A stretch of 64,000 nt of DNA from Formicarius rufipectus (lineage: Eukaryota > Chordata > Aves > Passeriformes > Formicariidae): assembly GCA_013399695.1 (NCBI GenBank), contig VXAU01004384.1, positions 889,818 to 953,817 of the forward strand, read 5' to 3'. Of this stretch, positions 13,501 through 28,500 are shown in pieces. Both the position numbers and the translations under genes were made by a program. Position 1 is the first letter of the stretch; every line of letters starts with the position of its first letter. A model generated the notes under the pieces. It was not told where the DNA came from, made no database searches, and saw only the letters and a list, made by a program, of their open reading frames with translations.

Positions 13501-16500
13501 TAGTATATAGTTCATACTTAATGGATAGATCTGGGGAATTGCTCCCCTTTCATTTCAAGGTATTTTGTATGCTAATAACCATATTATTTTATTTCACTTT
13601 TCTGTATTAGTGTTACTGTCCAGATAAGCTCATTTTTACTCAGAAATGGAAATAAAAGTTTATCAAACTCACTTTGCTCAAAAATTGCTGTAGTACCAAA
13701 GTAATATCTAATTCAATCATTTCAGCTCTCCCCGGTAAGAACAGCAAAATGGCCTTTTCTACCCTAACAAAAGTGAGGGAGAAGAAATTAATATTTTCAT
13801 TTCAAACAGTCACTTTAAAAGGACACTTTTATCTTCTGTTTTATAAGACTCTTCTTTTGACAGAGTAGTTTGGGTTTATGTCAGACTATATAGTTCAGTT
13901 CAGATCGCCAGATAAATTAAAAACCTGATCTTATGCTGGTCTTCCTGACCCTTAGTCAGTCTTTAATGTGTTTTAATAGTTTTCCACTGTCTCATTGACT
14001 CATTCTGTAAATCAAACCTCCCTTCTTGAAATTTAGATGAGTGATATTCCCTATTCCTTTTCTGTCTAGTTCATTAATATTGGTGCAAACTCCAGCCATG
14101 GGGTCTTGGGACTGTTTTTTCTCCATGTATATCTGTGTGTCATGTAATATTATTTCATTATTTTCTCTCTTGTTCACCAAGGACCTGATATTCTCCTTCA
14201 TTTACATTGATGGTGCCAAATATTGAAACAATCCCATCTGTGGTGGATTAGATTTTTTTTAAAAAACCCAAACAAACATCTTTCTGTGAGAGTTTACTAC
14301 TACTTGCAAAGCTGTGATTTCAATGGTGGCAAATGAATTTCACATGGCTAAAATAAACTTTTGGAACTGGAGGGTTGTAGGGTTTGGGGAGTTGTAGTCC
14401 ATGAATAGCCCCAGTTTATTAAATTTTGCCACAGCTAAACTTACAATGTGACAAACATTTTTGTTTCAATAAAATAAAGTAAATCTTTTGTGCTCTGGTA
14501 TATTTTGGAAATGCATCAGAGGCTCTTCTGTCATGTGTGTCCACACTCTTTACTGACCTGCAAGATGACAGATAGGCTGTGCTTCGTCTTCAGAAATATT
14601 CAGAATCAGCAGCATGATACTCAGTGCAGTGAAAATCTGGAAACACAGTGCAAAAATTTTGGATTTGGGTACTGTTGGTTGTTCTTTCTTTGGATTAGTG
14701 ACATTATCCCATATTTATGTTCACTGAACTGAGGTAATATGTGTAACAAAGTTTCCAGTATGTTTGGAAGTACAGGGCTATTCAGCAGACATCTTTCTCC
14801 TGCTACTGTTCATACTCACACTGTCCTTTTCTCCAAAGCAGTAATTCCTCTGCAATTTCAATATACTTAAAGGTGAAAACCTGCCTTCTCCCAGGGCCTC
14901 ATCTTTGCACATTGTCCAGCATAACAGTACTGATACCTGTCTGGCCACATTGTTAGCCAGATCAGGGGAAGCAGAGAACTAATCTCCTTTTTTTAACCGA
15001 TAGTTGACTGACTTTATCTTCTTGGTCTTCCCACATCTGGTATTTATACAAGTTGAAAGGATCCCACCAATTTACCTTTTCTCCAGCCTGGAAAGCCCTA
15101 GATCTCTCGTGCTCTCCTGGTATGACAGATGCTTCACTCCCTTAATCATATTTGCCGGACTTCTAACTTCTGTGAAAGCCTCAATATTTCAAGACCATGG
15201 CAGCTGTTTCTGCCCCTGAGATGGAACAGCAATTTTTATTGCCAATGTAGTTGCAAAGGGGGAGTGCACATGCATGTGAATTGACTTACACAGTGCATTT
15301 CCCCCCTTCCCCCCACCCTTATCTCGTTATTAGTGCTTATGGTCATTTTATTTGCTTTCAGTTTTGGTCTGAGTTATGAGCTCTGCCCACCCAAGACATT
15401 AGATATCCCCTTCAGTTTCTTGGTGATGAGAGTGCCTGACCCCTATTGGCTTCCTGGCAGGGTGGAAAAGTGAGAGTGGCACATAATTCACTCCCAAGGC
15501 ATGCTCCATCAGGCACTTGTTCCCCTCTCTCCTGTTGTTCCTGTCTCAGTGTTTCAGTGAAATGTGCTTGGTGAAAGCGGCACTGGCGGTAGATGCCACA
15601 CGGTCATCGCTGCCTGCAGACCACAGTGGTAGGTACTCCCTAAGCAGTGCCAAGTCTGGTTCTCTCGGTCCTCAAAAGCAACCTTCTAGTTCTATTCTTC
15701 TTCTAGTCCTTGTCTGGGGTTAAGATTCAACCTGATATTTCTTCTTTTTGGTGTATGTATATGTACATGTGTGCATGTGTATGTTTGTGTAAGAATCCAT
15801 GCAGATGCATGAAAAAAGTATCAGAGAGATGTCCCTCTGACAAATCCAAACCTGTGTGACAGCTTCAGAGATGGTAGGAAAGCTTTTGTGACAGACTGGC
15901 AGATTGATTTGAGTAACTGATTTTAGTTCCTCATCTCCAACATGCATTTTCCTTTAATTCTTCACACAGAGAGAATGTCTTGTGGGTACACTTTGACTGG
16001 TTTGCACTCTCTGAAAGGCCAGGGACTGTGTGCCATCGTGGTGGCTCTCTACAGTCTGATAGCAAGAGACAGGTAACTGGCAAGTTATGGAAAGTGTTTC
16101 TAGGAAGGTGAGATGGCTGGACTGCTCTAGAAGTGGGCTGTGCTTGGCGTAGTTCTCGAAAGCAAGACAGATTTTGCAGAATTTGTTTGACACATTCAGT
16201 GCTGAACTGCGTGACAGTGGTTCTGGCTCTTGCATGGTTTTTTATCCATCACATCCTGTCCTCAGATTCCCATGTCGGTCTGCCTGGGTGCAGCCCTCCT
16301 TCAGTGTGCACCCAGCTGCCTTGACAACCACTCTGCACCAAAGGCATCAAGCAGAGGGTTCCAAATTTCATGGGGCTGTAACCACAGTGGCTGCAGCTGA
16401 TTACAGCGTTATGTGTCCTTTGCTGCTCTTTCTGGGTCTGCTGCCAAGCAGGTTTGCATCTCCTGCACGTGTGTTGCTGTTCTGTGGCACAGTAATAGAG

Positions 16501-19500
16501 ACTATGTCCTAAGCAGCCACGCTGTTTGCATAGCTAGCAAAGTACCTTTAAGAATTGAAAATACTATTGCACAGAACAAACCACTCCAAATCATCAGCTG
16601 GCCTCTTGCTCCAGCATGCACGGTGTGTTCTCTGCCTAAAACAGGACAAGTGAAATGTGCAGCATGTGAGTAGTTGTATGTGCTTCAGTTTTTCTCAGCT
16701 GTCAGTATGTATTGGCCATTCCCACAGCAACTGAAGGGAATGTGGTCAGATCCTTCTGAGGAACCCGGGGTCAGTCGGCCAGTCTCTCTCTGTGCAGCAC
16801 AGGCTAAACAGGAGGGCTTTGCATGAATTGCTGTGGACATATGGAGTTTGTTTCTTTTCTTTGGGAAGTCACTGCACTCATTATTTTGGCAGTTCTTTAC
16901 AGGACCTTCAAAATGCAAGGCCTTAAACAGTACAAACAGGAAGACACACGTTCAGGTCCATGTCTAATGGCTGTCTTGAAAGGCACTTGACATCTGTCTG
17001 AAAACTTGTGTCTCTTGATTTAGTATGGACGGCCTCTATACAGGTTAAATTTTATCTTCCCTCCAATACTGTGCCATCTTCTCATAGAGGCAAAAATACT
17101 CATTTTTTATTTCCTTTCCCTTTTATGTTTGCCCCTCCTAGGGCACGATCAACTTACGGTAAAGGACAGAAAAACCAAAGTAATTTCACTCAAAACAAAT
17201 ACCTTCTGGTTTCCTTTTGAATAAACTTAAACTAGACCCCATTCATTAAACCCAACAAACCAAAAGCTGTTGAGAAATATCACCAGCACCAAATCCAAAG
17301 CAAAATTACCAAAGTTAACAGTTTCGTCCCATGTGGAAATTCTTTTTTTTTTACCCTTTCAAACAGGGCATAGTTTGGCACCTCTAATTGGTTTTTTTAT
17401 ACGTTTTCTGGATCTCCAATTGTTAGATTATAGCAAATGATTTTTTAAAAAGCAAAATAATTGTTGCTATAAGTATTCTTAAATATATAACACAAGTGGA
17501 GGCCAAATTTGAGAAAGGTTTCCTGAGCAGCTACTTTCATCTGAAGTACTCCATGAGAAAAGTGGGACTTTTTCTGCCAGGTATTCTGGGAAGTGAATTT
17601 GGGACAACACAAGTCTGTCCAGCAAGTTCTTGGGACCTGTGTTTTGATGGAGGTGACAGAAGACAATTTGGGGCATTCAGATATGTAAAATGACAGCTTT
17701 CAGAGGAAAATAATAAACCTTGCCTATGTTCATGTGAGCAGAATAAGGAATCATACACTTAAATGACAGAAAAGAAGATTAAACACCAAGTAAAACTTCC
17801 TAGCAGTGGGGTGGTTTTGCACAAGAACAACTGTCCCAAGGGGCTGTGGAGCCCCTGCCCTGGGAGGATTTTTAAAATAATCAGTTAGATAAGCACCTGT
17901 CAGGATTGATGGGTAAGTTTGGTGTGTGGCTGGTATGTCTCCAGGCAAAGGAGAGACAACCTGGCCTCCTGAGGTCCCTTCCAGCTCTAATTCTGTGATA
18001 TAAATTCAGTAGCAAAGCTATAATGGCAATTAAATAACCTCTTGAGAGAGACTTGATAGATCAGGAATTTGGTTTATAGATGCTCAATATGCAGTGTTTT
18101 AGACTCTGCATCTTATTCCAACCCATCTCTGGTTTCATAACCTCTTTTGTCTTTCTTAATATCAGAATCTTTTGTAAATGTGAACATCAGCACTGAATCA
18201 GACTGTTTCCTGAATATGAAACTTTTCCAAATGCAAGATCAACATGAAAGAGAAAGGCAGGTTTGGAAATTACTTTTCCCACTCTGCAAGAGGAACCAGA
18301 ACACATCATTCCTAACATTTCTTTTTAGAGTTACCTTGGCATTCTCCAGATCTCACCTATCTTGTCTTGTACAAGTTTGTCTTCTGTAACATTTGTCTAC
18401 CTAAGAGTAAATTAAATACAGAATTCATTAGTTATTTGGACAGATGGATAAAGACTTCTGTTTAAAAATAATCTAAGCAAAGCTGAGGACGAGTTTGGGT
18501 TTTTTATTTCTACAGCATGATTTCAGAGTACAAATTAGCCCTAATTTGTTGCTGGGTATTTTAGTTGAGTTTGGAGCAGTTGTGGTGGTTGATGGTGCCT
18601 TGCAAATGCAACCCAAGTAGATGGGACAATTATGCAGAAGGAAAGCAAGGACGGTTTGCAGGTAGATGCCTGTGCTAGTGATAGGAGAGAGTGTAAGGAG
18701 ACGTGAATATCTAAAAAGAGTGAGTTCAGGGCTCCAAGGAAAGGGCAGATTCACTGCTTATCACTTGGGGAATCTGCAATGAAAGCAGTAAGAATGTTTT
18801 CTTTTACACCAGCAATCATAAGCAGGTTGCTGAAACAGGTAAAGGTGGACCTGGCCAAACGTTTGCAGTTTCTTGTTCACCTCTTGTGTGAATTCAGTCA
18901 GCTCAGGATGAAGGACTCAGTCTGCATTTGGAGCTTTGTTTTCTATTCCCCCTCCCCCCAACTTCCTCCAATACAGAAGCTTTTGCATCATTAAAAACAG
19001 ATGCAGAAGGCTGACAGGAAAACTACAGTCTAAAGGCCAGTTTGTCTTTATTGGTATGTGGCTGCTGGATGGGGGAATACTAGTGCTAGCCTCTGCAAAG
19101 TGCCCTACATGTGTTTATTACCTTCTCTTTATGGAAGAAAAGCCCCAATTTCAAGTGGACTTGAGAGTAGAAATTGTCACAGTGGCAAAAACAAAAGAAA
19201 AAAGGAAAATTTTTACATGCCCCCGTAATGGCTCTAACTGTGCACAAATGTTTGAGTTACTTTGAAAGGGGTTTCTTGGAAGTGTGTCCTAAGCAGAATT
19301 GTAGGAAAGAAAAAAAGGGTAGAAACCTATTGGCCATATGGAAATGAGTTACTTTTGGTTTTAAAATAACAGCAGGAGAAAATTACACTCTTCTAAGTTC
19401 GTATGAACTCCATGTTGTAGCACCCAAAAAAAAAAGTGTTACAAGCAGTGTAAATGTTTGAGATAAATGTGAGGGCCACCTCACTCCTGCTTGGGAGTGA

Positions 19501-22500
19501 ATTAGAGAGAACTTATCTAAGTTCACTGTGACACATCTTACTATTGTCATGAAGATATTTTCAGGAGGAAAGGAAATAAAGTATATTATGCAAAGATAGC
19601 AGAGAGGACATTATGTATCTCAACTTGATGCCACAGTGTACGTGTTGTGGAAATATTTTTCAAGAAATGATTGCAATATTATTGCAGCTTCAGGGTTCCT
19701 TAGAAATCTGCAACTCCAGCCACCTTGCACAGAATTTACATACTGATTTGAGTTTTCAGCTGGGGATTTTCTCTCTTCTTGGTTGTTTCTTAAGTTTTGA
19801 GATTAATACAGACAGTAAAAGCAAATTTCAGAGCTTTATAATACAGATGAAGGTTGTCACAAGCCTCCTGGTTTGCCAGGAAGCCTTCTGCTGCAGCAGT
19901 CAAGTTCAAATAGTTGCAGGTTTTGATACAAAGGGAGAAGGTGGGGAGAGGCTTTGTGTTTTGAAGTCAGTGTGTCCTGACCTTGTCTTTGCCTTGACTT
20001 TTATCACCCTGCTTCTGCCTGTCCATTTTGGTGCAGTGAAGTGGGCTTCCCTGTTTTCCTATGTTTCTCCATGGAGTCACCTTTAAAGATCATCTTTTAC
20101 CTGTTTTTACTCTTTTCCCAAACCTCAACATCTTTATCACTTCTTGGTAACCTTTTCAAGTGTTGTTGTCTATCGTTGTGCATTTGGAATAGTTTTGTGC
20201 CCAACAGTAATGTTGCTTTTAGTGGACTTTGCAAACTCTTTACTGAAGTATTTCCAACTTTTGTGACTGCTGTTTTCAGAAGGAGCAGCTTAAGTACCGT
20301 GCTACTGATACATAAAATTGCTTGGGTTCTATTTTCTTCCACATCAAGGATTTTGAAATGATCATAACATTACTACTTTTTACCATACTGCACAGTAATG
20401 TTAAATATTTGCAAAGCCATTGAGGGGAAAAAAAAAGAGCATTAATTGCTGAAGTTTTTTACTTGGAAAGGAGATTCTCTCTGCTTGCTCTGTGGAGTTC
20501 TCTGTCATTCAGACTGATTATATATGGATTTGTGGGGAATACAGAAACATTTTATGCCAAGAAAGCAATTGCTTGTCTCAGTTAATAGTGGATGAGTCTG
20601 CTCACAGTGAAAGATGCATCCGAAACCAAGACCAGACAGGATCCTGTGATGCAGGTGGTGACAAATGGAGACTGCCGGGCCAGTCAGGATCCCTGATACC
20701 TTAGACAAGCTGTGAGATGTACCTTACTGGGCATCTACAGTGTCTGTAAGGATCCCACTGTTTATTTTAACTGACTTACTAGAAATAAGGATTCTGATCC
20801 TACAAAATAAAACCTTGGTGGAAGTAAGTTGGAAAGGGACTAAGATATATAGTATTTGGAGCACTGCAATTTCGTAGAGTCAATATATTTTTGAGCTTGG
20901 GAATTTTTCAGAGGCTTTCAGCAAACAGGCTTGCCACAGAGCCTTAATTACATATTTCATAGAAGAAGTTCTCAATTTTTAAATACAGTGTGCTTGCCAG
21001 AGGTGATAGATGAACATGTAAGGGGAAGGCTCCAAAGCAATAAAATGCATCTTTGATGATGGGAATCCTGTAGAAAGTAGGAAGAGGGTATAATAACATA
21101 GATAAATGCAGACAGAAGAAGGAAAGAAAATGTCTTTGCACACGTAAGTGTTTTTAAAGCAATGTTTGTGTGATTGTCTGGCCTTAATACCTTGGTTTTG
21201 AATATATAATTTCTTGAACTTTTTGTCTTTTAGACACAACAAAGCAGAAATAACCTTACAAATGGAACAAGCTTTGGTGATGCTCCTCTAGAGCTGCAGA
21301 CAGTCTATTTACCTCTTGGGTACATGGGGGGGTACTTGCAAGATCACAAAGGGCAGGCAAGCAGCAATTCACTTCAGGCTGGGAGTAACCAAAAGTTAAC
21401 TGATGACGGTTGGATGTTCCAAGTTTTTCAGAGCAAAGCAAGATGCCTTGCTGTTGGACACGTGCAGAGTTGTGCTCATCCTCTTGCCATGAGCTCACAG
21501 AAACCTGGTTACCTTGGCCACCACTGTTTCTTAGTCAGTTTATTAATTTTCTGGCTTGGTAAACTTTTTAAGGGACATTCTTCCATGGGAGCTTCCTTCT
21601 GCACCTTGTACTCTTTGCATAAAGTTCTGTCCCCTGCAGTACGAGGGGAGGTACCACACACTTCCTTTCCTCTCTTTCTGTGTCATCTGCCATCTACCTT
21701 TTTGCAGTTCATCTCGTGTTCAGAGTTTGGCCATCTCTCCCTCCCAGCTCTCAGCCTCACCTTGGGTTCTGTCACCAGAGCTTCTGGACATCTGACTTGT
21801 TTTCTTCATTGCATTTGGTTTGCAAGCAGGATTTATTGAAAACATTCTTACGCCACTCTCTGTTTTCACAGGATTTATGTTCATTTAATATTCAAAATTA
21901 CTTACATTATTTCTCCTTGACCATCAGTGTAGTGTCAAACCACCTGAATAACCCAAAATATAACGATGACATACACTTCCAGAAGAATGGAGAGAAAATG
22001 AATTAGACCTTCCTTAAGACTTAGCAGCACCTCTCACTTCCATCTCTTTCAGGAATACTTATTGCAAAGGATAATCTATTTAATTTATATCCATGGAATT
22101 CCATCTGACCATAAGGATCTGCCCTTGTAGATTTTTTTTTTTGCTTCTGAGGTCTGTGGGAGGTGTGAAGATAAAACAGAGAATCAGATGTTTAAATGAG
22201 TTACAGGATGTGAGAGCAGACAGTAAACCAGCAAAGGTTATAAGTATGAATTTATCTTCTTTGAGTGACACTTCAGCATACTTGTTGTTTGCTTCCTTAG
22301 CATTGTCTTTCTCATTTAAATAGTGGTTCCATTCTTTCCATTGTTAGGATAAAGATAGAAAGTTAGGCATGGCATTGAACAACAGAACATAATGTAGCAT
22401 AAAACACTGTGAAGCAGTAATTGGAAAATATCTAAGTTAAGTGCAAGAAAGTAAGTGATCAAGCTACCACATATCAGAGTCCCAAGCCAATCCCCTTCTT

Positions 22501-25500
22501 GGATGATCAGCTTTACACAGCTACTCACTATGAAGTTGACTTGGGGTTAGGAGAGAAATGATACTGGGTGATGCAGGATGACACAGGAAAGGTGTCTATA
22601 AAGATGTATTTCACTATAGTTAACTAAATTTTGCCTAAATGTTTTAGTTCTTAATAATTCTATGCAAAATTATTTCAGAATAATTCAGCCTGTAATAATA
22701 CTGAGTTTCTTTTCTGTCTTTCTTTTTTAATGACATACTGGAGAACTTGGAGGCCTTTCATTTTACAAAGTATATTTTGTTTTAAACTCCAAAACCCATA
22801 CAGGAATGCAGTCTATTACTTAGTAAGTTCCATATTATTTTGTCATGGATGCTTTTCTAACATAGAAGATTTGGAATTTGCTGTGGAGTATTCATTTAAA
22901 GCAGAAATCTTATATCAAGTGCTTGGTTTTGGTTTTTGTTCTTTTTTATTTTCCTCTTCATTTTAGGGAAGGACTGTTATGGTGAATGATGAATAAATCA
23001 CAGTGTTGATTTATTACTTAACATTAGGTGGCCTCAGTCCATTTTCTTCCTGGTCAGTCTGTGAGCTATTCTTAGAGGCTAATGATACTGACTGTCCCAG
23101 CAGAATGCTGTGGGATGCACAAACCTTTGGAACACTGTGCACAGTCCGGCGTGACAGTCTCAGAGTCACTGGACCTGTACTCACTTTGCAGCAAACTCCA
23201 GTGCCCAGCATTAATTAGAGACAGAGCCCAAGGACTGCATGTGGAAGTTGGCTCCCGTGATTCTTCAGCTCACTAGCGAGGTCAGTTGCTGGGCATGTTC
23301 TGGGAAGGCTTCTAGACCACTGTAAGCGCACAGAGCTCCAGTTTCCAGGCTGCAGATAAAGCTGTCCAGAGGGTGGGATGGGTGGAAGTAGGTGTTTTTC
23401 CTTGGAGCTGAGAAGTCTTTCACAAAGTGCTGAGGCTCCTGTTGCAACAGAGACCAACTCTGGTTTGCCATGAGCAAGCTGAGAAGGTTGCTGAATAGGA
23501 AAAGCACTTTGCTGTGGGGAGAAGTCAGCCAAAAGAGAAGAAAAAAGCACTGTAGATAGGACTCCAGGAATAACTCTTTAAAGTAAACAAAAATAATTTC
23601 AAAACACCTATAGTATCCTCTTTTGCAGCAATGACAAATACACAGCAGCTTTGCAAGGGACTAGTTTTCACCAGCTCAAGGTAATCCGAAAGCTACTATT
23701 TTTGCAGCTTCCCATGAGTTTGCAGAACAATCCATCATAGGGAAGAGGACATTATAATTCTTTTTCTTGGTAAGTTGAAAAGGGGCTGATGACTAATAAT
23801 GAAGTGAATTGTTAAAAGACTTATTTACTTAATTCAGCCTGCTTGTTTGGTATGTGTCCCAATTAATTCATTTTTGTTGTGACCATATTGAAGCAACCTA
23901 CACCCTTGTGACCTTTTCTTATAATTATTACCATTTCCCTCTTTTGAAGCACTGTTTTGATTATGTACTCAAAAATCTCTGCTAAAATATCTGTAGCATT
24001 AGCATAGATTTTTCCATTGTTTGGAACTCAGGGATGGTAACAAAAAGAATCATTCTTTATTGAAGTTCTTGGAGGTTATGGGTCACTTACAGCCCTTAGG
24101 GAATAGGGGATGCCTTCCCTTTTAATTTCACAGAATGACTACTTTGAATAGGCAGAACCTGTTTTCTGACTAGAAATTCTTTTAAGAAAGATGTGCTGTT
24201 GGATGGTAGCACTCAGAAGTGCCTCCCAATTCCTCTGCTGTGAATATTGTACGTATTTCAGGGTCACACGAGAATGTATCAGCAGCAGGAAAGGGGCTGG
24301 CAAGTATGACCATCCCTAAATTTGCTGAGATTGCTATGTGGACTCTCTGTCCCAAATGAGGCATTGTTTTTATTATTGCTTAAATTAAATACAGTATTTG
24401 ACAGCTCTTTGCCTAAACCACAGTGGAGTGATCTGGTCAGCTGAGAAGGAGAGACCCTTTCAGTCATGGCACTCACATTTGCAGTGGTAGGAGACTCTAA
24501 ATGAGGGGTTGCCAGTAAAAGGGAGATGTTTATTCCTCAGTGCTTCATTGGATCAAGATTTTACTGGTTTGTGCCAGCCTCCATGATAATAACTTAGACT
24601 CAATAAGATGTTTTTGGACTCCTGTCCCCAGCTCCTCTCCTCCCTCCACAACAATGAAAATCCCAGCCGAGTGGTTTTCCTCCATCACAGCCCATGCACA
24701 TGCACCAATGGACACGGTTGTGGGCAGCAATCCCGCAGACAGGGTCAGTTTAGAGGAAGGTGCTCTGCATGTGGAATCTTTCACTCCAGTGGAACTGGAA
24801 GGTGTTTCACTAGAAGTAAGTTTTACACCAAGCCCCCTCAGCACTGGCTGTTGTGTTGGAAAAGCTGCAGAGTACCCTCATGGTTTTGTGCACCTCTTAC
24901 AACAGCAGTCCCTTCTCAGGCAGCAGGACCCTTGCAAAGAATAGTTTTTTACTCAAGACTTGCTGATACTGTTTCTTTTACTGATTTAAGCAGTACCACT
25001 GCTTTCCCCAGGCTCTGCCTGCTCTCTGCTCCCTTCTGTCCAAACTGAAACTGGCCATGCTTTCAAGTTCTTGAAGCACTGTACACCTTTTTCCTCTTCC
25101 TCATTCCCAGTCCTTTTCTCTCTACTTCCTTACAGAGTGCCTTCATATCTGTGCTTCGTGTTCTGTGGAGTTGCCTTTTCTGTATTGCAGTCTCTCTCTG
25201 TTCCTGAAAGAATTAAAACCACTTCTTTAAAGATAAGGGCTTGCTCTGAGTTCCAGTTTTTCAATGGATGGCCCTCTCAGCTGCTGGGGATTTTGATGCC
25301 GGTGGACAGCAGGTGCTGGGTGGAGCTTACCTCCAGTGCCAGCCTCACATTGATGTGCTATGTCTCCTTCTTTTAATGTTTTTCTAAGCAATCTTCTAGT
25401 CTTCAGTGTCAGACTGCTCATGCACGTGTAGATGTGGCATTTAAGGACATGGTTTAGTAGTGGTCCTGCCATTTTTAGGTTAATGGTGGGACTCAATGAT

Positions 25501-28500
25501 CATGGAGGTCTCTTCAACCTAAATGACTCTATGATTCTATGTAGCAAAAATTGCTGCATCAGTAGAAAAGAAAATGTCTGGAAATCTTCTTTCAGGCATG
25601 ACAAATAAACCACTGTAAAACAGTGCACCATCTCAGATCAGGCCTTCTTCATGCACCAGGCAAAGGTGGGTGATTGGAAAAGACAAAGAAGTGGTCGTTA
25701 CATAAAATTGTAATTAGAGGTCAATGCCTTGCCCTGCTCACTCTTGACTTTCTCTCTTTACATAATCTGGTTTAACTCTTTGACTATGCCTATGTCTGGA
25801 GCACTTTGGCTGAGTGTTCTGCTTTAGAGTACATATGAAAGGTGCTGTATGAAAGATTAATTTCTTTTCCATCACTGGATGTTTCCTTTTTATATGGACT
25901 CTTGTGCCAGATCACACAGCACGCAGCCCAAGTGTTGCATTTTCCATGGCACCAACAGGGTTCTACTGCATAAAAGCTGCAAGTCTTCAGCCTTCTTAAG
26001 ATATGTGTTTGTGGGTTTGTGTTTTGTTTTTTTTTTGCATAGAAATGGAAAAGCTGGGGCTGGATGTGGGAAATGGATTGCCATCTTGGAAATTTAACGA
26101 CCAGCTCTTTCCCTGCGATGTGTGTGGAAAAGTGTTCGGTCGGCAGCAGACTCTGTCCCGGCATCTCTCGCTGCACACAGGTGAGCCAATGCTTTGTGCC
26201 TGGTTGTTCCAGCACTGAGGAATTCTGTGTCTTTGTCATGGCTTTTTTAAGGGGAAGAGAAAGAAGGTAAGCAGAAGAGCGTGTGAGCCATTGCTGGCTC
26301 CTCACACTTAGAGCAGAGCCAAGCGCAGAAATGGGACAGAATGTCAGAGTGGCATTTAGGGACTAAAATGGCATTTTATTTCTCTGCAGCCTACTTGTAA
26401 TTTATCCTTTCAAAATGTGTAAATTCAAGTTTGTTCAGGTTCCAGTACAACAGGCTGTAAACACCAACTGGTTAACCAAGCCTGCAGTTTTGAAGAGAAG
26501 GGACAGATTTGGAGAGTTTTTTGGACAGACACATCATTCACCTGACGAGCTTTTGAAATGTCACTGAACAACAAAGGATTTGGCCATGGTGTTTCAGATC
26601 TGTGACACTGAAAGGATTTAATGTCTCGTTCATCTTTGCTCTCATCACACAGTTCTGAGAGAACAGGGGGTTGTTCTGCCCCATATCAACTTTCTTAAAG
26701 TGAATTGGCTTCAAATCAATGGAGACAAACAGAGTTTTCATACAGAAGATGCGCTCTGTCAGCCTGCTGAGGTGCACAGCACAAAATAAGACCTAGAAGG
26801 AAGAATTTCCCATGCAGTGATGAAAAATCCTGTTGCTATAATGCTGGTGTATGTTGTAGCATCTAGTACAGCCTTGCTGAAAAGGTTCAGATGACCTGTT
26901 CCACGGCCTCATGGGGTGTCCTTAGTCCTAAGCTGCTGTACTGAATGCCTCTCCCCTAGCACTTGTAACACTATGTTTCAAATTTAGAGCAGCACATCCT
27001 CAAAGGAAAAGGTTGTAAAAGATGATGTAATGTTTGGTTATTTTAATCGACTCTTTACAAAATACAGTCTGGCACACATACAAAAACTGTGCTGCCAGGT
27101 CTTAGAAATGTTTAATTTAAAATTAAAAAAAAAAAAAAAAATTCAATTGTGAAGCATTGGAAACTCCTGATGAATTTGTTTAATTTTTTCAACTGTCTTT
27201 TTTTCATCGGTTTATGTTTGGAACTGGGCTAATGATACAGTGTTCCCTTTCCTCCCCATTAAACTTACATTAAAGGCTCCTTTTAATTGCCTCTCAGTAT
27301 CACCTTAGATTTTAATATGAAATCATGAACTATCAGCTCTCTGCAAGTGATCATGTGGGCAACCTTAACAATTACAAAGCCCAAAAATCATATGAAGTTG
27401 TTAGGTAAAGAAAGCAGCTTTATAGACTATTGACCTGTTTCTCCACTGGCTTTGCTGCAGCTCTCAGAGCAGCAGTTGCCCCAGTTTTTCAGTTTATAAA
27501 GTTTTATATTATCTGACTGCATATGGTAGAGCAAATTAAAAAAACTAGCCCTAAACTACCTTCTAATTATTTTTTTTCCTGAGTAATTACTGTGAGCTCC
27601 TATAAACTTTTAAAAAGTCAAGCTTCTGAAGTACCTCATCCCAAAAGCTGCTCAGAGAAACCCAGAGGAATGCGCGCTTGGTTACTGGCGGCGTTAGCAG
27701 CAGCTGGCTCCGAAACGAGGCACACATTTAGGGTTTTCTGCTTCTTTTTCAGAGGAGAGAAAATACAAATGCCACTTGTGCCCCTATGCTGCTAAGTGCC
27801 GTGCTAACCTGAACCAGCACCTGACTGTCCATTCCGTGAAGCTGGTGAGCACAGACACTGAGGACATCGTCAGCGCTGTCACCTCCGAAGGCAGCGACGG
27901 GAAGAAGCACCCTTATTACTACAGGTGAGGACCCAGGCCAGGGCTGGGCACCAGACACTCTTATCTGCCTGCTGAGGGCATGTTACAGGGCCACTCTTCT
28001 GGTGTTGCAGGGTAGGACTGTGCTGAAAATATTTGTCTTGCCCGTATCTGGCTTAGGGTCAGCAGCAAAACCCCGCTGGCTGCCTTGTGTTATTTGACTT
28101 GGCTGGCCATTGGGAAGGGCTCTGGGCTTTGCTGTGGGGTTGGTCTTTTTAAAATGGCTTTGTGAGGCAGCTGGGCTCTCAGAATTCCCTTTAACTCTTT
28201 ATGCAGGGCTAGCTTAAGTTTTGTGTTTGGGAACATCTCATCATGTACATGGATTCATGACAAATCTAAAGCACTGCACGTCTGACAGCTCCCTTGCTTT
28301 CAGCCAAATCTATGAAATCAAATAATGTGCAAGTGCAATAAGAATTATTATATCAATATACACATTTCCTCTGTTTGCTGGAGGTATATACACTCAGTGC
28401 CCAAGAAAGAAAACCTTAGGAAGATTTGCCTGAAAAATGAAAAGGAATTGCCCAGAGAAAATGGGTATTTAGACATTCTCCTTGCTGTATGCACTGTTGT

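Larger units (their letters stand above)
9814..26042 (+). other. ZNF827: ZNF827 large intron (16.2 kb)
   Basis: The largest intron in the window. It contains CR1-derived fragments near 17.8-18.0 kb and 25.4-25.5 kb, a probable older one near 15.1 kb, and a TG/TA-rich stretch near 15.76 kb. Several open frames of 100-171 codons occur (for example 19613-20086, 21324-21839 and 24608-25048). Their composition and lack of domains make them chance frames. Conserved enhancers could lie here, but I cannot see conservation from one sequence. Confidence 0.8.

Noticed and set aside
19613..20086. 157-codon plus-strand open frame in the 16 kb intron
   Set aside because: No recognisable motif, and the Leu/Phe/Ser-rich composition is what T-rich DNA gives by chance. 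No coding-like base composition.
21324..21839. 171-codon plus-strand open frame in the 16 kb intron
   Set aside because: No domain, low-complexity Leu/Ser/Cys-rich composition typical of T/C-rich DNA, and no compatible splice phase with ZNF827.
24540..25048. Two overlapping plus-strand frames of 134 and 146 codons
   Set aside because: Mutually overlapping in different frames with no domain and no splice evidence. A chance GC-richer patch is more likely.
25790..26305. 171-codon minus-strand open frame across a ZNF827 exon
   Set aside because: It is antisense to the exon at 26043-26180 and its peptide shows no family resemblance.
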